Shown here in pieces: positions 16,988-24,463 of a stretch of DNA of 64,000 nt. The stretch's first letter is position 1. Every line of letters begins with the position of its first letter. The notes under the pieces were generated by a model. That model did no database searches. It had not been told where the DNA came from and was given only the letters and a program-made list of their open reading frames with translations. This stretch comes from Nocardiopsis sp. YSL2 (GTDB lineage Bacteria > Actinomycetota > Actinomycetes > Streptosporangiales > Streptosporangiaceae). The DNA lies in the NCBI RefSeq assembly GCF_030555055.1, contig NZ_JAMOAO010000001.1, forward strand, positions 4,092,001 to 4,156,000, written 5' to 3'. Position numbers and translations under genes: made by a program.

Positions 16988-17142
16988 CGGGGGCTCCGAT
17001 CGGTCCGTGTGGGAGGGGTCCGGGGCACGGGGCGCGTAGGGGCGAGGATAGCCGTACGGGAACCGCCAGGCTCCGCGTCCGCGGGCCACGCGCCTGTCGT
17101 AGGCGCGGTCTACGCTCGTCGGCACCGATCGAGAGGTGTCTG

Positions 17143-18000
17143 ATGACAGCCATGCCCGAACGCGGCTCGCGACCCGACCCGATCACGAAGGTCGGCTACG
17201 TACTGGAATTCGACGAGGACTTCGCCGGAGACCGGCTCGACACGACCCGGTGGATCCCCCACTACCTGCCGCAGTGGTCGAGCCGTGCCGCGTCCGCGGC
17301 TCGGCACCGGGTCGGCGGCGGGCACCTGGACCTGCGTATCGAGGCCGACCAGGCGCCGTGGGAGTACGACCTGGACGGCCCCATGCGCGTCTCCAACCTC
17401 CAGACGGGCCTGTTCGCCGGGCCGGTCGGGAGTGACATCGGCCAGCACGGCGTCCACGCACAGGCCCGTGTTCGCGAGGAATGGGAGAACCAGCGGCTCT
17501 ACACGCCGCACTTCGGCGTCATCGAGATGCGCGCCAAGGCCATCGCCGACGAGAACTGCATGGTGGCGCTGTGGCTGATCGGCTACGAGGAGGTCCCCGA
17601 GCACTCGGGTGAGATCTGCGTCGCCGAGATCTTCGGCCGCGACGTCACACCGGAGTCGGCGGCGGTCGGCATGGGCATCCACCCCTTCGACGACCCGGCT
17701 CTGCGCGACGACTTCACCCAGGTCCAGGTCCCCATGGACGCCCGCCGCTTCCACACCTACACCGTGGAGTGGACTCCCGAGCGCGTCTCGTTCTTCGTCG
17801 ACGGTCGCCTCCAACGCAGCCTCGACCAGTCCCCGGACTATCCGATGCAGCTCATGCTGAACATCTACGAGTTCCCCACCGAGCCCCGGGAACCGGCCGC
17901 CGCCTACCCCAAGCACTTCGTCGTCGACCACGTGCGGGGCTACCGGCCGCTCGACCGGCCCGCGAACCGGCTGCGCGGAACCGCCGCCCTCGCCGACTGA
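17143..18000 (+). CDS. Glycoside hydrolase family 16-like protein
   Basis: A 285-residue protein with the GH16 beta-jelly-roll order: FDEDFAGDRLDTTRWIPHYL at the start, a carbohydrate-facing middle (FGVIEMRAKA), the catalytic strand near 155-163, FHTYTVEWTPERVSFFVDGR near 205-225 and a closing PMQLMLNIYEF. GH16 enzymes use E-x-D-x-x-E or E-x-D-x-E. Here the strand reads GEICVAEIFG: both glutamates (157 and 162) are present but the central aspartate is Cys159, so normal retaining hydrolysis is doubtful. No signal peptide is visible, unusual for a GH16 enzyme. The ATG at 17143 has GAGAGG 6 bases upstream. Possibly a non-hydrolytic or cytoplasmic relative. Confidence 0.8.
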   Translation: MTAMPERGSRPDPITKVGYVLEFDEDFAGDRLDTTRWIPHYLPQWSSRAASAARHRVGGGHLDLRIEADQAPWEYDLDGPMRVSNLQTGLFAGPVGSDIGQHGVHAQARVREEWENQRLYTPHFGVIEMRAKAIADENCMVALWLIGYEEVPEHSGEICVAEIFGRDVTPESAAVGMGIHPFDDPALRDDFTQVQVPMDARRFHTYTVEWTPERVSFFVDGRLQRSLDQSPDYPMQLMLNIYEFPTEPREPAAAYPKHFVVDHVRGYRPLDRPANRLRGTAALAD

Positions 18001-18055
18001 CTCCCGCCGACCGGTACGGGCGAGGACCGCTCGCCGCCCGCCCGGAGGGGCGCCT

Positions 18056-18190
18056 CGGGGCCGCCACAGGCCGCCAGGACCAGGACGAGGCCGGTGCGTG
18101 ACGCGAGTCGGCGTGGGGACGAGGTCGACGGGGCTCCGATCGATCCGTGCGAGCGGGGCCGTGGACACGGCTCGCACGGGCGAGGACAAC
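18056..18190 (-). pseudogene. Relic of a duplicated lipoprotein leader
   Basis: On the minus strand this stretch resembles the leader of the lipoprotein gene at 15545-16987, including the GGAGCCCC ribosome region, a PRRL basic segment and a signal ending in LVLVLAACGG (lipobox). Upstream similarity includes the CGATCGGAG segment. No start codon remains at the corresponding position, and after the lipobox the frame encodes only about 40 unrelated residues and ends inside the 3' end of the GH16-like gene. It looks like the remains of a tandem copy whose body has been lost. Confidence 0.6.
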
Positions 18191-18277
18191 GCTGCCCGAG
18201 TCCGTAGGCTCGGCCATGACCGGCGGCCGTCCGGCTCGGTCGGCCGCGCGCCGACGACGCACCATGGAGGAGAGCCC

Positions 18278-18697
18278 ATGTCCAGGCCATCCCTGCCCGC
18301 CGAGGCCGTCGACCTGCTGCGCCGTCCCAATCCGGCCACCGTCACCACCCTGCGCTCGGACGGCGCGCCCGTGTCCACACCCACCTGGTACCTGTGGGAG
18401 GACGGCCGGGCGCTGATCAACATGGACGAGGGCCGGGTGCGGATCAAGCACCTGCGCCGCGATCCGCGCGTCTCCCTCACCGTGCTCGACCGGGACGACT
18501 GGTACACCCACGTCACCCTCCTCGGGCGCGTCGTGGAGTGGCGCGACGACGAGGGCCTGACCGACATCGACCGGCTCGCCCAGCACTACCTCGGCGGTCG
18601 CTATCCCGACCGTGAGCGCGGCCGGTTCAGCGCCTGGATCGAGGTCGAGCGCTGGCACGGCTGGGGCGCGATGAAGGACAGCGACCAGCCCGGCTGA
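18278..18697 (+). CDS. PPOX-class (F420-dependent type) flavin/deazaflavin oxidoreductase
   Basis: A 139-residue protein of the pyridoxamine-5'-phosphate-oxidase-like split-barrel family. The start LLRRPNPATVTTLRSDGAP and STPTWYLWEDGRAL are the usual first two strand pairs, followed by RIKHLRRDPRVSLTVLDRDDW and VTLLGRVVEW. Small proteins of this layout in actinomycetes bind F420 or FMN; PRRPN-like starts favour the F420 branch, but the cofactor cannot be decided from this sequence. The ATG is preceded by GGAGGAG at a good distance. It stands alone between two unrelated genes. Substrate unknown. Confidence 0.82.
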   Translation: MSRPSLPAEAVDLLRRPNPATVTTLRSDGAPVSTPTWYLWEDGRALINMDEGRVRIKHLRRDPRVSLTVLDRDDWYTHVTLLGRVVEWRDDEGLTDIDRLAQHYLGGRYPDRERGRFSAWIEVERWHGWGAMKDSDQPG

Positions 18698-18805
18698 GCG
18701 GGGACGGAGCCGCATCCCGTGCCGACCTCGCCGTCCGCGATGAGTTTCCTTCGGCCGACAGGTCTACCCCCTCGGCAGACGACGGACGACAGACGGAGGA
18801 ACCGC

Positions 18806-19450
18806 GTGCAACAGCTTCTGAAGGTGCAGAACTTCACCGTGTCGAGCGACGGCTTCGCCGCGGGAGAGAACCAGACGCTGGAAAGACCGTTCGGAGACGC
18901 CGACCCCCGGGAGTTGATCGCCTGGGCCGGGGCCACGGCGAGCTGGCCCAATCGCACCGCCCCCGGGGGGAGCCGCGGCCTGGACGACTACCTCGCGCGC
19001 GACTTCACGCACAACATGGGCGCCGAGATCATGGGCCGCAACAAGTTCGGGCCCGTGCGCGGGCCCTGGCCGGACTACGACTGGCAGGGCTGGTGGGGTG
19101 ACGAGCCGCCGTTCCACACCCCGGTGTTCGTGATGACCCACTATCCGCGTCCGTCGTTCTCGCTCTCCGACACCACGTTCCACTTCGTCGACGACGATCC
19201 GGCCACGGTTCTGGAGAAGGCGAAGGAAGCGGCGGAGGGCAAGGACGTCCGGCTCGGCGGCGGGGCCACCACCATCCGGCAGTTCCTCGAAGCCGACCTC
19301 GTCGACACCCTGCATGTGGCGGTCGCGCCGGTGAAGCTCGGATCCGGGGTGCGGCTGTGGGAGTCGCCCGACGAGTTGCTCGACCGGTTCCACCTGGACG
19401 TGGTGCCCAGCCCGAGCGGCGTGACGCACCACCTCTTCTGGCGGAAGTGA
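18806..19450 (+). CDS. Dihydrofolate reductase family protein (RibD C-terminal type)
   Basis: A 214-residue reductase-like protein. The N-terminal LLKVQNFTVSSDGFAAGENQ is the typical DHFR/RibD opening strand and loop, and MGRNKFGP is the conserved substrate-loop segment. VFVMTHYPRP, TTFHFVDDDP and GKDVRLGGGATTIRQFLEA (NADPH-binding G-G-A/G segment) follow, ending with DTLHVAVAPVKLGSG and the last strand. It is not the housekeeping FolA, being longer than FolA and carrying the RibD-type C-terminal motif. Paralogues of this kind are common in actinomycetes and their substrates are unknown. The GTG start has GGAGGA 5 bases upstream. A strong hairpin follows. Confidence 0.87.
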   Translation: MQQLLKVQNFTVSSDGFAAGENQTLERPFGDADPRELIAWAGATASWPNRTAPGGSRGLDDYLARDFTHNMGAEIMGRNKFGPVRGPWPDYDWQGWWGDEPPFHTPVFVMTHYPRPSFSLSDTTFHFVDDDPATVLEKAKEAAEGKDVRLGGGATTIRQFLEADLVDTLHVAVAPVKLGSGVRLWESPDELLDRFHLDVVPSPSGVTHHLFWRK

Positions 19451-19454
19451 CAGC

Positions 19455-19495
19455 GGGCCCCGGCCGGGCCCTCCTGGGGGAGCCCGGCCGGGCCC
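19455..19495. terminator. GC-rich hairpin between convergent genes
   Basis: GGGCCCCGGCCGGGC pairs with GCCCGGCCGGGCCC around a 12-base loop, with one bulged base. It lies 4 bases after the DHFR-like gene and before the end of the convergent small-gene operon, and can serve both. Confidence 0.65.
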
Positions 19496-19546
19496 AGGGC
19501 GTGCGGCGGTTCCGTGAGCTGTCCTCGCGGAACCGCAGCCTCCTCC

Positions 19547-19828
19547 CTATCCCGTTTCCGCGCCCCGGCGGATCGTGTGGAGCAGTTCCTCGGGGGTGTC
19601 GGCGCAGACCAGGCGCATGCGACCGGTGTGCGCGGCCCAGTACTGGCGGGTGTGCCGACCGAACCAGACCGTCCAGCCCTGGCGTGCCAGGTCCGCGAGC
19701 CGGGCACGCGGGTCGGGGGTGAGCCGCCCGGTCGCGGGTTCGGGTCCGGGGACCTCCTCGGGTCGGGTGATGCGGCTCGGCCACCGCGGGAAGGCGTCCG
19801 GTCGCCGGGGCCGGTCCATGACGATCAC
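19547..19828 (-). CDS. Small hypothetical protein, 93 aa
   Basis: Not recognised. The 93-residue protein is basic, with a Pro/Arg-rich first half and a second half (ARLADLARQGWTVWFGRHTR then YWAAHTGRMRLVCADTPEEL) with alternating strand and helix character. Its GTG start overlaps the stop of the 72-residue gene by four bases (GTGA), so the two are translationally coupled behind the ATP-binding protein gene. Small genes of this kind commonly accompany HTH/ATPase loci in actinomycetes. No membrane segment or signal peptide. Confidence 0.65.
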   Translation of the reverse strand: MIVMDRPRRPDAFPRWPSRITRPEEVPGPEPATGRLTPDPRARLADLARQGWTVWFGRHTRQYWAAHTGRMRLVCADTPEELLHTIRRGAETG

Positions 19829-20043
19829 CGTGCCTCCCGTTCCGGCCCGGTCAGGGACCGGCGCAGGTCGGCCGGGGTTCCGGCGGTGACCAGGTCGGAC
19901 GGGCAGGGGCAGCGGCGGCGACGCAGGGTCGCGGTGAGGACCGGGCGGCCGGTCTCGTCGTGGAGTTCGCAGATCAAGTGGTCGGGGAACTCGGCCCGCA
20001 GGAGTTCGACCTCGCGGCTGGGATAGAGGGCGTAGCCGGACAC
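19825..20043 (-). CDS. Small hypothetical protein, 72 aa
   Basis: Not recognised by function. The protein opens SGYALYPSREVELLRAEFPDH, then LICELHDETGRPVLTATLRRR, and carries a CPCPSD pair of cysteines. It begins with GTG two bases after the stop of the ATP-binding protein gene, with GGGAGG just upstream, and its stop overlaps the start of the next gene. It is therefore the middle gene of a three-gene operon. The composition suggests a small soluble beta/alpha protein. Confidence 0.65.
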   Translation of the reverse strand: MSGYALYPSREVELLRAEFPDHLICELHDETGRPVLTATLRRRRCPCPSDLVTAGTPADLRRSLTGPEREAR

Positions 20044-20045
20044 GC

Positions 20046-20564
20046 CTACCTCCCGAGAGCGTCGTGCTGCGACGACCGGGGCCGGGGGACTGGTGTTGCC
20101 GGTGTTGGCTCGGGGCCGTCCCATTCCAGAGTGAAGAAGACGGCCGGTCCGGAGCGGGTGCGTTCGACGCCCCAGGTGGCGGCCAGAGCGTCGACGAGGA
20201 AGAGGCCGCGCCCGTGCTCGGCCTCCGGGTCCGCTCGTACCACCTCCAGACAGGGGATGGTGGCGGTGTTGCGGGTGGTGCGCACGCTGATCCGGAGACT
20301 GTTGCGGAAGGTGAACACCGAAACGAGAAACGCCCTGCTGGGCTCCCTCTCGGGGACGTGCAGCAGGGCGTTCGTGGTGAGTTCGCTGAGGATGAGCAGC
20401 GCGTCGTGGGTCAGATACGCGGGTACTCGGACGAGGTCGAGTCGCTGACGCAGCCAGTCGCGGGCGTCCCGGACGGAAGTCGGCCGGCTGGGGAAGAGCC
20501 CCAGGAAGCGCCGCATGCCCGGCCACTGGGCGGTTTCGGGCGCAGTGGTACTACGCTCGTACAT
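20046..20564 (-). CDS. ATP-binding protein, anti-sigma-factor-like HATPase
   Basis: A 172-residue protein of the HATPase_c_2 group (RsbW/SpoIIAB-like). The N box is LILSELTTNALLH near 57-69, with Asn in the magnesium-binding position, and the G-box region is HGRGLFLVDALAATWG near 118-133. The typical first strand contains SRPTSVRDARDWLRQRL. In Bacillus such proteins bind and phosphorylate anti-anti-sigma factors; actinomycetes have dozens with no known partner. It is the first gene of a minus-strand operon with two small proteins and is divergent from the HTH regulator at 20790. The ATG has GTGAGG 6 bases upstream. No partner sigma or STAS gene is nearby. Confidence 0.85.
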   Translation of the reverse strand: MYERSTTAPETAQWPGMRRFLGLFPSRPTSVRDARDWLRQRLDLVRVPAYLTHDALLILSELTTNALLHVPEREPSRAFLVSVFTFRNSLRISVRTTRNTATIPCLEVVRADPEAEHGRGLFLVDALAATWGVERTRSGPAVFFTLEWDGPEPTPATPVPRPRSSQHDALGR

Positions 20565-20736
20565 AGGTCCTCACCTGTTCCTATCAGGTTCGAGGGCTGA
20601 GGCCCTGGCCAGGTGCGGACACACCTGACCAGGGCCGTTCTGTTGCACACGGACAGTCACGGACTTCGAGAAGTCACCCCTGCGGCGTGCGCTTGGTCTC
20701 TATCATCATCACTACAGAGGGTTAACGCAAGGCATC

Positions 20737-20764
20737 TTTAATAGTTCGTCGCATTTTTAGTTCG
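20737..20764. promoter_or_regulatory. AT-rich promoter with AGTTCG direct repeats
   Basis: Between the divergent ATPase and HTH genes the sequence drops sharply in GC (CTTTAATAGTTCG, CATTTTTAGTTCG). AGTTCG occurs at 20743-20748 and 20759-20764, 16 bases apart, preceded by T-rich runs. The repeat spacing of about one and a half helical turns suggests a binding site for the HTH protein or a promoter element. Confidence 0.4.
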
Positions 20765-20789
20765 CGCACGGTAGCTGGAGGCTGGCAGG

Positions 20790-21683
20790 ATGAACCGACG
20801 CACAGTGAACGACGCACCGAGTGGAGTGAGTATGAGGACCCGGCTCAGCCTGTCAGTGCGGGGCAAACGCCTGTTGCGCGAGCTGCGCCGACTCCGGGAC
20901 GAGCGCCGGATGAGTCCCGAGGACGTGGCCGGGCAGCTCGGCTGGCACAAGACGAAGCTCTACCGGATCGAGCGGGGCGAGAGCCGACTGATCCTCGACG
21001 ACCTGGATGAGCTGCTGGAGCTGTACGGGGTGCGCTCACCCGAACGCGAGTCGCTCTTCAAGCTGGGCAAGGACGCCTGGAAGCGCGGCTGGTGGTTGGC
21101 GTACCGGGACCTCTACCAGGGCGAGAGCTTCTTCGTGATGGAGAACGACGCGGCCAGGATCAGCGTCTTCGCGCCGAACCTGCTTCCGGGTCTCCTCCAG
21201 ACGGAGGAATACGCGAGGGAGGTCATCGCAGCGCTGGATCCGCAGGGACAGGATGCTGAAGTTGAGCGTCAGGTCGCGGTCAGGATAGAGCGTCAGGGGA
21301 TCCTTGCTCGGTCGAAGCCACCAGAACTCATTGCGGTTCTTGATGAGGGAGTTCTCCGAAGGGCCGTGGGTGATCCCAGGGTGCAGCGGGACCAGCTGAG
21401 CAGGCTCGTTGAGTTGGCTGAGCGACCCAATGTTCACCTTCGAGTCGTTCCCTTTGGCGCGGGCGTCTACATGGCTCAGTCCGGGCAGTTCACGATCTTT
21501 GAGTTCCCCGACCCTGAAGACGCGCCGGTCGTCTATCAGGAGGGCCTGTTCGGCGACGTCTATGTGGAGGACTCGGCAGATGTAGCGCGGTATAGGCTGG
21601 CAGCCGCAAAAACTGCCGGGGTGGCGATGGACACGGACGCGAGTCTCACCCTGATGCGCGGCTTGTTGAAGGAGACGGAATAG
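20790..21683 (+). CDS. HTH (XRE-type) regulator with DUF5753 domain
   Basis: A 297-residue regulator. Residues 25-85 form a Cro/C1-like helix-turn-helix (MSPEDVAGQLGWHKTKLYRI is the recognition unit, followed by ERGESRLILDDLDELLELYG). The rest matches DUF5753: WWLAYRDLYQGESFFVMEND, ISVFAPNLLPGLLQTEEYAR, a helical middle, then RPNVHLRVVPFGAGVYMAQSGQFT and FGDVYVEDSADVARYRLA. Such proteins, with a DUF397 partner, are abundant in actinomycetes; the BldB/WhiJ-like systems belong here and affect development. ATG 20790 (GGAGG 8 bases upstream) is preferred, ATG 20832 is possible. The DUF397 gene starts on the base after the stop, so the two are coupled. Confidence 0.9.
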   Translation: MNRRTVNDAPSGVSMRTRLSLSVRGKRLLRELRRLRDERRMSPEDVAGQLGWHKTKLYRIERGESRLILDDLDELLELYGVRSPERESLFKLGKDAWKRGWWLAYRDLYQGESFFVMENDAARISVFAPNLLPGLLQTEEYAREVIAALDPQGQDAEVERQVAVRIERQGILARSKPPELIAVLDEGVLRRAVGDPRVQRDQLSRLVELAERPNVHLRVVPFGAGVYMAQSGQFTIFEFPDPEDAPVVYQEGLFGDVYVEDSADVARYRLAAAKTAGVAMDTDASLTLMRGLLKETE

Positions 21684-21869
21684 ATGACATTCGAGTCCAT
21701 GCAGGGGCCTTGGCGTAAGAGCAGCTACAGCGGAGCGGGCAAGGAGTGCGTCGAGGTGGCGGACGTGGAGTCCGGTGCTCTCATCCGGGACTCGAAGCAG
21801 CCTGAGCTGGGGCACTTGACGTTCCACTCAGGCGAGTGGAACGTGTTCGTTACATCGGTCAAGGAGTAG
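21684..21869 (+). CDS. DUF397 domain protein, 61 aa
   Basis: A small DUF397 protein, the usual partner of XRE/DUF5753 regulators. The domain is complete: GPWRKSSYSGAGKECVEVAD, then SGALIRDSKQPELGHLTF and SGEWNVFV. Its start follows the regulator's stop codon directly (TAGATG). In known pairs the DUF397 protein antagonises or modulates the regulator, as proposed for the WhiJ-type loci. The frame after its TAG stop stays open for another 101 codons and encodes more DUF397 sequence (see the next gene). Confidence 0.9.
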   Translation: MTFESMQGPWRKSSYSGAGKECVEVADVESGALIRDSKQPELGHLTFHSGEWNVFVTSVKE

Positions 21870-21950
21870 CGAGGGCGGGCGGTTCCCCTGTTCGGAGATC
21901 TGGTCTTCCGTAAGTCGTCCTACAGCGGTGCAGGGAACAACTGCATCGAA

Positions 21951-22172
21951 GTGGCTAGCTGGTGGAAGTCGTCGTACAGCTCCAACACTGGGGCTTGTAT
22001 GGAGGTGGCTGGCTGGCGCAAGAGCAGTCATTCCACAGCCAGCGGGGAGTGCGTGGAGGTGGCGGACATGGAGTCCGGTGCCCTCATCCGGGACTCCAAG
22101 CAGCCCGAGTTGGGGCACCTGTCCTTCGTCTCCGGTGAGTGGAGCCTGTTCCTCGCCTCGGTGAAGCTCTAG
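21951..22172 (+). CDS. DUF397 domain protein with reiterated N-terminal motif
   Basis: The coding sequence ends at 22172 and is in frame with the previous DUF397 gene, separated from it only by that gene's TAG. The motif W-K-S-S-(Y/H)-S...G-x-C-x-E-V-A occurs three times in a row: FRKSSYSGAGNNCIEVA (21910-21955), WWKSSYSSNTGACMEVA and WRKSSHSTASGECVEVAD, and then one complete second half (SGALIRDSKQPELGHLSF). Its second half is nearly identical in DNA to that of the neighbour, so it arose by duplication. No good ribosome site precedes the GTG at 21951; translation may start elsewhere, depend on coupling, or not occur. The 73-residue protein is therefore a minimum call. Confidence 0.65.
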   Translation: MASWWKSSYSSNTGACMEVAGWRKSSHSTASGECVEVADMESGALIRDSKQPELGHLSFVSGEWSLFLASVKL

Positions 22173-22222
22173 CCCGCTCTCACCCGCCGCCGGTACGCCC
22201 GCGCCCCCTGCGGCCGGCACTG

Positions 22223-23182
22223 CTAGCGCGGGTCGGCGGCCACTCCCAGGTCGGCGAGCGCCGGCCGCACCCGGCCCCGGGACGCGTTCAGTGCCCGCGC
22301 CGCGTCGGCCGCGTCGACATCGGCCAGCAGCGACACCAGCGCCACCCGGGTGTCGCCCTGCGCCGCGGTCAGCGCGTCGGCACACGCCTGTTCCGGCATG
22401 CCCGTGGCCTGCACGAGGATCGTGACCACACGTCCGCGCAGCTTGGCGTTGCTCGCGTCCACGCCCACCATGAGGTTGGAATAGGTGCGTCCGAAACGGA
22501 CCATGACCGCCGTGGAGAACGCGTTGAGCGCGAGCTTCTGCGCCGTTCCCGCCTTCATCCGGGTCGAACCCGCGATGACCTCCGCACCCGTGTTCATCCC
22601 CACGTGCACGTCCACGTCGCGCCCCAGCGGCGCGTCCGGGTTGGCGCTGATGAGCACCGTGGTCGCCCCCTGCTCACGGGCCGCCGCCAGCGCCCCGCCC
22701 ACGTAGGGCGTCCGGCCGCTGGCCGCCAGGCCCACAGCCAGCGCGCCCGGCCGAACGCCGGCCGCGTCGGCCCGACCGGCCTCCCAGTCGTCCTCGATGC
22801 CCTCCACGGCGTGGACCAGGGCGTCGCCGCCGCCCGCGTGGTGCGCCACCACCCACTCCGGGGGGATCCCGTAGGTGGGCGGCAGCTCAGCGGCGTCCTG
22901 CGCGGCGATGCGCCCCGAGGTGCCCGCGCCGAAGTAGTGGATGGCCGCCCCGCTCTCCAAGGCGGCCACCCCCAGCTCCACGGCTCGCGCCAGCTCCGGC
23001 AGCACCGCGCCCACCGCGGCCGGAACCGTGGTGTCCTCGGCGTTGATCTGCCGCAGGACGTCGAGCGCCGGGAGCAGGTCGATGTCGTAGGTCCCCGAGT
23101 TGCGGGCCTCGGTCGGGGCGCGCACGATCACGGCCTCACCGCCGCTCCGAGCCCGCGGCCCGTCTCCGGTGTCTGCGTGCAC
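22223..23182 (-). CDS. murQ: N-acetylmuramic acid 6-phosphate etherase
   Basis: A 319-residue MurQ, which removes the lactyl ether from MurNAc-6-phosphate to give GlcNAc-6-phosphate and D-lactate in cell-wall recycling, in the cytoplasm. The SIS-domain phosphosugar site is FGAGTSGRIAAQDAAELPPTYG near 85-105, followed by HHAGGGDALVHAVEGIEDD with the catalytic acid region. GLAASGRTPYVGGAL and NTGAEVIAGSTRMKAGTAQK are the conserved blocks of the second part; the C-terminal region (LNASRGRVRPALADL) is the helical UBA-like tail typical of MurQ. The length is normal (about 300). The GTG start has AGGAGGG upstream. The RpiR-type regulator gene lies 104 bases upstream on the same strand. Confidence 0.93.
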   Translation of the reverse strand: MHADTGDGPRARSGGEAVIVRAPTEARNSGTYDIDLLPALDVLRQINAEDTTVPAAVGAVLPELARAVELGVAALESGAAIHYFGAGTSGRIAAQDAAELPPTYGIPPEWVVAHHAGGGDALVHAVEGIEDDWEAGRADAAGVRPGALAVGLAASGRTPYVGGALAAAREQGATTVLISANPDAPLGRDVDVHVGMNTGAEVIAGSTRMKAGTAQKLALNAFSTAVMVRFGRTYSNLMVGVDASNAKLRGRVVTILVQATGMPEQACADALTAAQGDTRVALVSLLADVDAADAARALNASRGRVRPALADLGVAADPR

Positions 23183-23286
23183 AGCGCCCTCCTGGTCGGT
23201 CCGCACCCGTGCCGTTCCCTTCCGCTCGTCCCGCTCGTCGCGATCGAACCGCCGCCGGACCTTTCCCCGGCGGCGCGGAGCACCCC

Positions 23287-24264
23287 TCAGGCCCCGTCCG
23301 GCTCCTCCGGCGGTGCCGCACTCCGGCGGCGTCGGCGGTCGTCGTTGATCCGCAGCCCGCGCACCGCCTCGTAGGTGGTCTCCAGCGCCGTCCGGCTCTC
23401 GGTGTACCGGATCTGCGCCAGGCCCACGAACAGGCAGTCCACCACGGTCAGCTGGGCCAGCCGACTGGCGGTCGCGCCCGACCTGAACGTGGTCTCGCGG
23501 GCCGCCGTTGTGAGCACGTGGTCGGCGAAACCGATCGGGGAGCGCGGGAAGTTGGTGATGGCCACGGTCCGGGCGCCGCGCCGCTTGGCCTCCGTGAGCG
23601 CCTGCACCGTGTCGGTGGTGGCCCCGCTGTGCGAGATCCCGATCGCCACGTCCCGCTCGTCCAGTACGGCCGCGCTGGTCAGCATCACGTGCGCGTCCGA
23701 CCACGCGAAGGACGTCAGGCCGATCCGGTGCAGCTTCTGCTGCAGGTCGGCGCCCACGAAGGCGCTGGCCCCCACCCCGTACACGTCGATCCGCCGTGCC
23801 CCGGCCATCGCGTCGACCACGGTGCGCAGCGCGTCCACGTCCAGAGCGGCCCCGGTCTCCTCCACCGCTCGGGCGTCGGTGTAGGCGATCTTCTGCACGA
23901 CCGTGACGAGCGTGTCGTCCGGATCGATGTCGCTGGCCACCTCCGGCGTCACCGACCGGGCGCCCCGGGCCTGGCCGGCCTCGGTGGCCAGTGCCAGCCG
24001 CAGTTCGCGGTACCCGCTGAAGTCGATGGTGCGGCAGAAGCGGATCACCGTGGCCTCGGAGGTGGCGCAGTCCTTGGCGAGCTGGGTGATCGACGAGGCC
24101 GCGGCCCGTTCGGGGTCGTCGACGACGTACTGGGCGACCCGCCGCTCGGCCGGGGCCAGCGACGGGATCAGCGACCGGATCCGCAGGACCGTGGTGGGCA
24201 CGGAGGACGAGGAGACCTCGCCGCGCTGTGCGCGATCGCCCGAGGACTTCGGAGTTTGCGCCAT
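23287..24264 (-). CDS. RpiR/MurR-family transcriptional regulator
   Basis: A 325-residue regulator. The N-terminal HTH_6 domain includes SLAPAERRVAQYVVDDPERA and the helix-turn-helix QLAKDCATSEATVIRFCRT near 62-80. The C-terminal SIS domain, which binds a phosphosugar, spans about 155-290 (RRIDVYGVGASAFVGADLQQ, GISHSGATTDTVQALTEAK, TVAITNFPRSPIGFADHVL). MurR of E. coli, the regulator of murQ, has this build and responds to MurNAc-6-P, and this gene lies directly upstream of murQ on the same strand, so the same ligand is likely but inferred. The promoter region has TTGACT at 24295-24300 and an operator-like repeat beside the start codon, which suggests autoregulation. There is no ribosome site before the ATG. 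Confidence 0.9.
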   Translation of the reverse strand: MAQTPKSSGDRAQRGEVSSSSVPTTVLRIRSLIPSLAPAERRVAQYVVDDPERAAASSITQLAKDCATSEATVIRFCRTIDFSGYRELRLALATEAGQARGARSVTPEVASDIDPDDTLVTVVQKIAYTDARAVEETGAALDVDALRTVVDAMAGARRIDVYGVGASAFVGADLQQKLHRIGLTSFAWSDAHVMLTSAAVLDERDVAIGISHSGATTDTVQALTEAKRRGARTVAITNFPRSPIGFADHVLTTAARETTFRSGATASRLAQLTVVDCLFVGLAQIRYTESRTALETTYEAVRGLRINDDRRRRRSAAPPEEPDGA

Positions 24265-24267
24265 GGA

Positions 24268-24281
24268 GGAAAGTTTCTTTC
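24268..24281. promoter_or_regulatory. GAAAG-TTT-CTTTC palindrome overlapping the rpiR -10 region
   Basis: GGAAAGTTTC followed by TTTC forms a palindrome a few bases from the ATG of the regulator. On the minus strand TTGACT (24295-24300) is a good -35 box, and the palindrome covers the -10 position. The first ten bases recur in the 21-bp palindrome upstream of the ABC importer (29916-29936). A binding site for this regulator is the simplest reading. Confidence 0.55.
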
Positions 24282-24463
24282 GGTCGCGGTTCAGAGTCAA
24301 CGCAGGGACGGAAAATATCGGGAGAATCCAGGATTTCAAGGGCAGGCCGTGTCGGCAAGTGTTCGCGACCCGATTGCGATATCCCAGCTCAAGGGGCACT
24401 CTGGGGTCAGAGCGGAGGCGGCTCCACTCCCCAACACGCGCCCGCCTCGCACGGGAGGGTGAA

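Noticed and set aside
21867-21872. TAG between the DUF397 units as a recoded or suppressed codon
   Set aside because: No pyrrolysine or suppressor context; the upstream product already is a full-length DUF397 protein. Kept only as an open possibility in the finding.
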